A stretch of DNA of 7,895 nt from positions 1 to 7,895 of the forward strand of contig DAOWGG010000061.1 of assembly GCA_030637565.1 (NCBI GenBank), read 5' to 3'. Position numbers and translations under genes: made by a program. The DNA comes from Candidatus Peregrinibacteria bacterium. GTDB lineage: Bacteria; Patescibacteriota; Gracilibacteria; UM-FILTER-43-11. The first letter of the stretch is position 1; every line of letters starts with the position of its first letter. Shown here one piece after another: positions 5,557 through 7,895 of the stretch. Below the pieces are notes generated by a model. The model searched no databases, had not been told where the DNA came from, and saw only the letters and a list, made by a program, of their open reading frames with translations.

Positions 5557-5596
5557 TAAAGAGGAGAAAAGCTTGGGCTATGGAGTAACCATATAA

Positions 5597-7895
5597 TTAT
5601 CCCATCAACTCCCCAACCTCTCCCTTCAACTCATCCGTCACTGCAACAGTCATTGGAGCAGGAATAACCTTTTCACCAATCAACAATTCAACCTTTTGAT
5701 CTCCTGGATGCTTTTCAAGAACGGATTTTAATTGAAGAAAAAATTCTTTATCCACTTCTCGATTCACAGTAATTCTATAAACATTAGAGGATTTTTTAAC
5801 CTCATCAATATCCTTCACATCAGCGCCTGAAACCTCTAAAGCAGATTCCGCCTCAGCTATATTTTCTTCTTCATTTTCTTGACGAGAAACGGTCTCAATT
5901 CGCTCCCCCTCAGTCCACAACCCTTCCTTTTTGGCGAGCTTTTGAAGATCTTCAAGCTCTATCCCTTCCATACGATTAATAACTACCTGAAATTCTCCCA
6001 TTCGCCTTTCTAAGATCCCATCAATCAAAATCAATTGATCTTCTTTTAAGAGCTCAAAATTCTTTTTATAAGATTTTGGGAACATCACACAATCAACTTT
6101 TCCTGTTGTATCTTCAATTTGGAGAATAGCCATCATATCCCCTTTTTTGGTAGTGATTTTTCGGAATGACTGAATAATTCCACCTGCTTTAATCGGCTTA
6201 CTCGTTGCTTTGGTTGGAAAAACAGCAATTGGAATTACCTTCTTTTGAAAATATTTTTTTAGCCCAGCTAAAGGATGAGCGGAAACATAAAGACCCAAAT
6301 ATTCCTTTTCCCATTTTAACTTTTCAGCAGGCGTCGCAGGATCCGCCTCAGGTAATTCTAGGTGATCCACTGGGTTTTCATCGGCCAAATGATCAAATAA
6401 CCCCACCTGATCTTCATGTTGGGTGGAGACCGCTTTTTTTCCAAAATCAGCCAACGATTCATAATTCAAACCAATACGTCGACGTTCACCCAATGTGTCC
6501 ATTGCCCCACTAAATGCCAACGCTTCAATGGTTTTTTTATTAAGAACTTTTGATGGAACCCGTTGTGCAAATTCTTCAATGGATGCAAATTTTCCACCAT
6601 CATCACGAGCCTCAATCACCTCTTTTACTGACCCTTTCCCGAGCCCCTTAATGGCAGACAATCCGAAGCGAATTTTACCATCCTCCACATACGTAAAGTT
6701 GGAAAGCGATTCATTCACATCTGGCGGCAATACCTTGATACCGATCTGTTCACATTCACTGATCTCAATCACAATACGATCGGTATTTCCGTAATCGGCC
6801 GACATGAGAGCCGTCATAAATTGAGTAGGAAAACGTGCTTTAAGATACGCCGTTTGGTAAGCAATCATCGCATAACAAGCCGCGTGACTTTTATTAAATC
6901 CATAACCCGCAAATGGCTCAATTACCTTTTCAAAAATAGTGACAGCAAGAGATTCTTTATGCCCCTTAGCCTTTGCGCCTTCCATAAACTTTTCACGCTG
7001 AGCCTCAAGCTCTTTGATAATTTTTTTACCAATTGCCCGACGAAGTAAATCTGCTTCTCCCAATGAAAAACCAGCAAATACCTGAGCAATTTGTAAAATT
7101 TGTTCCTGATAAATCGCAATCCCATAAGTGGTTTTCAGAATCGGCTCAAGCGATGTGTGAGCATAAGAAATTTCCTTACGACCATGCTTCCCTTTAATGT
7201 AATCAGGGATCCACTCCATCGGACCAGGACGATACAACGACACCATCGCGATAATATCCTCAAATTCAGTGGGCTTAAGCTCTTTCAAATAACGCTTCAT
7301 ACCAGGTGATTCCAGCTGAAATACACCAGTTGTCTCACCACGAGTGAGCAAGGCAAATGTCTTTTTATCATCGATAGGAATTTCTTTTCGATTGATCTTT
7401 TTACCAGTCGTTCGTTCAATAATTTTTAGCGTGGTATGTAAAATAGTTAAGTTCTTAAGCCCCAAGAAATCCATTTTCAAAAGGCCTAAAGACTCAAGAG
7501 ATTTCGCTTCATATTGGGTAATAATGCCCTGATCGTCTTTAGGAGGATGCTGAAGCACCGTGTATTTGGTAAGTGGTTCATCCGCAATCACCACCGCACA
7601 AGCATGCACTGAAACATGACGAACAGCCCCCTCTAATTTAAGAGCATTGTCCATCACTTGTGTAAAAATATCAGATCCATCCACCGCTTTTTTAAGCTCA
7701 GGGGATTGTTCTAAAGCCTCCGTTAATTTTGTACCAGGCTTTTCAGGAATAAGTTTCACAAATTCATTCATTTCCACAAAAGGAACTCCGAGTACTCGTC
7801 CAACATCTTTCACGGCCGCACGCGCCGCCATCGTTCCGAAAGTACAAATTTGAGCCACCCGATCACGACCGTATTTCTGTGCCACATATTCAATC
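5597..7895 (-). CDS. dnaE: DNA polymerase III alpha subunit, C-terminal two thirds (partial)
   Basis: About 765 residues are visible; the reading frame runs off the right edge, so the start is not in the window (the GTG at 7885 is an internal valine). DnaE is the replicative polymerase of bacteria. Counting from that valine, the visible part begins in the palm at YGRDRVAQI, just after the place where the first catalytic aspartates lie outside the window. D139 in LKMDFLGLKNL matches the third catalytic aspartate. Then come FQLESPGMKRYLK (189-201), SLYRPGPM (216-223), GYGFNKSHAACYA (327-339), a helix-hairpin-helix region (about 405-430), a likely beta-clamp-binding motif QVGLF (493-497) followed by the LGLYVSAHPL segment (530-539), an OB fold (about 566-640), a variable acidic linker (about 655-697) and a C-terminal domain. 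No intein or frame disruption is visible. It is the DnaE1 type rather than PolC, as the fingers and tail arrangement show. It ends in TAA and converges on xerC. Confidence 0.97.
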   Translation of the reverse strand, partial: IEYVAQKYGRDRVAQICTFGTMAARAAVKDVGRVLGVPFVEMNEFVKLIPEKPGTKLTEALEQSPELKKAVDGSDIFTQVMDNALKLEGAVRHVSVHACAVVIADEPLTKYTVLQHPPKDDQGIITQYEAKSLESLGLLKMDFLGLKNLTILHTTLKIIERTTGKKINRKEIPIDDKKTFALLTRGETTGVFQLESPGMKRYLKELKPTEFEDIIAMVSLYRPGPMEWIPDYIKGKHGRKEISYAHTSLEPILKTTYGIAIYQEQILQIAQVFAGFSLGEADLLRRAIGKKIIKELEAQREKFMEGAKAKGHKESLAVTIFEKVIEPFAGYGFNKSHAACYAMIAYQTAYLKARFPTQFMTALMSADYGNTDRIVIEISECEQIGIKVLPPDVNESLSNFTYVEDGKIRFGLSAIKGLGKGSVKEVIEARDDGGKFASIEEFAQRVPSKVLNKKTIEALAFSGAMDTLGERRRIGLNYESLADFGKKAVSTQHEDQVGLFDHLADENPVDHLELPEADPATPAEKLKWEKEYLGLYVSAHPLAGLKKYFQKKVIPIAVFPTKATSKPIKAGGIIQSFRKITTKKGDMMAILQIEDTTGKVDCVMFPKSYKKNFELLKEDQLILIDGILERRMGEFQVVINRMEGIELEDLQKLAKKEGLWTEGERIETVSRQENEEENIAEAESALEVSGADVKDIDEVKKSSNVYRITVNREVDKEFFLQLKSVLEKHPGDQKVELLIGEKVIPAPMTVAVTDELKGEVGELMG

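Larger units (their letters stand above)
5157..5596. other. Convergent intergenic gap without a credible gene
   Basis: This 440-base gap separates the 3' ends of xerC and dnaE. No frame on either strand shows family signatures or a good ribosome binding site. Its base composition is more balanced than that of the flanking genes. It holds a diverged inverted-repeat pair (5266-5301 and 5490-5523), several short stems (CAATCT 5390-5395 with AGATTG 5414-5419; AACGAAG 5406-5412 with CTTCGTT 5456-5462 followed by five more Ts; ATGAAG 5479-5484 with CTTCAT 5499-5504), and a GC hairpin near the dnaE end. I checked for tmRNA, RNase P RNA, SRP RNA and tRNA hallmarks and saw none. Confidence 0.6.

Noticed and set aside
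1..7895. CRISPR arrays, rRNA and tRNA genes
   Set aside because: No regularly spaced repeats of CRISPR length and no rRNA or tRNA consensus segments were seen on either strand by eye.

Overview
The window looks like a chromosomal stretch from an AT-rich bacterium with compact, short-spaced genes, probably a member of the Candidate Phyla Radiation (Patescibacteria, perhaps Peregrinibacteria-like). This is an inference from the style of the DnaE sequence, the near absence of Shine-Dalgarno sequences in front of the housekeeping genes, and a dispersed palindromic repeat of a type frequent in such genomes. The standard bacterial code fits: no long frame needs TGA as a sense codon, and one gene ends in TGA.

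Layout, left to right: the last codons of an unidentified upstream gene run into aroB (3-dehydroquinate synthase) by a 1-base TAATG overlap. A foreign-looking segment follows (about 1129-1671), bounded by imperfect inverted repeats of about 25 bp. It carries one minus-strand gene for a small secreted four-cysteine protein, which is richer in G+C than its neighbours and has the one well-placed Shine-Dalgarno sequence at a gene start in this window. After a motif-rich spacer comes a tight plus-strand cluster: an RdgB/HAM1-type nucleotide-housecleaning pyrophosphatase, a Smr-domain protein (1-base overlap), and a large protein with a C-terminal YiiX-like (permuted NlpC/P60, papain-fold) cysteine hydrolase domain. 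A complete Xer-type tyrosine recombinase follows behind its own putative promoter. A 440-base convergent gap with no credible gene contains a pair of diverged inverted repeats. The right end is the C-terminal two thirds of dnaE (DNA polymerase III alpha subunit) on the minus strand, cut by the window edge.

Most genes are chromosomal housekeeping functions: aromatic biosynthesis, nucleotide-pool cleaning, DNA or RNA processing, chromosome dimer resolution or integration, and replication. The points most worth a second look are the inverted-repeat-bounded cassette between aroB and rdgB, the altered base-recognition segment of the RdgB homologue, the YiiX-like hydrolase placed in a nucleotide/nuclease cluster, and the repeat-bearing gap between xerC and dnaE.
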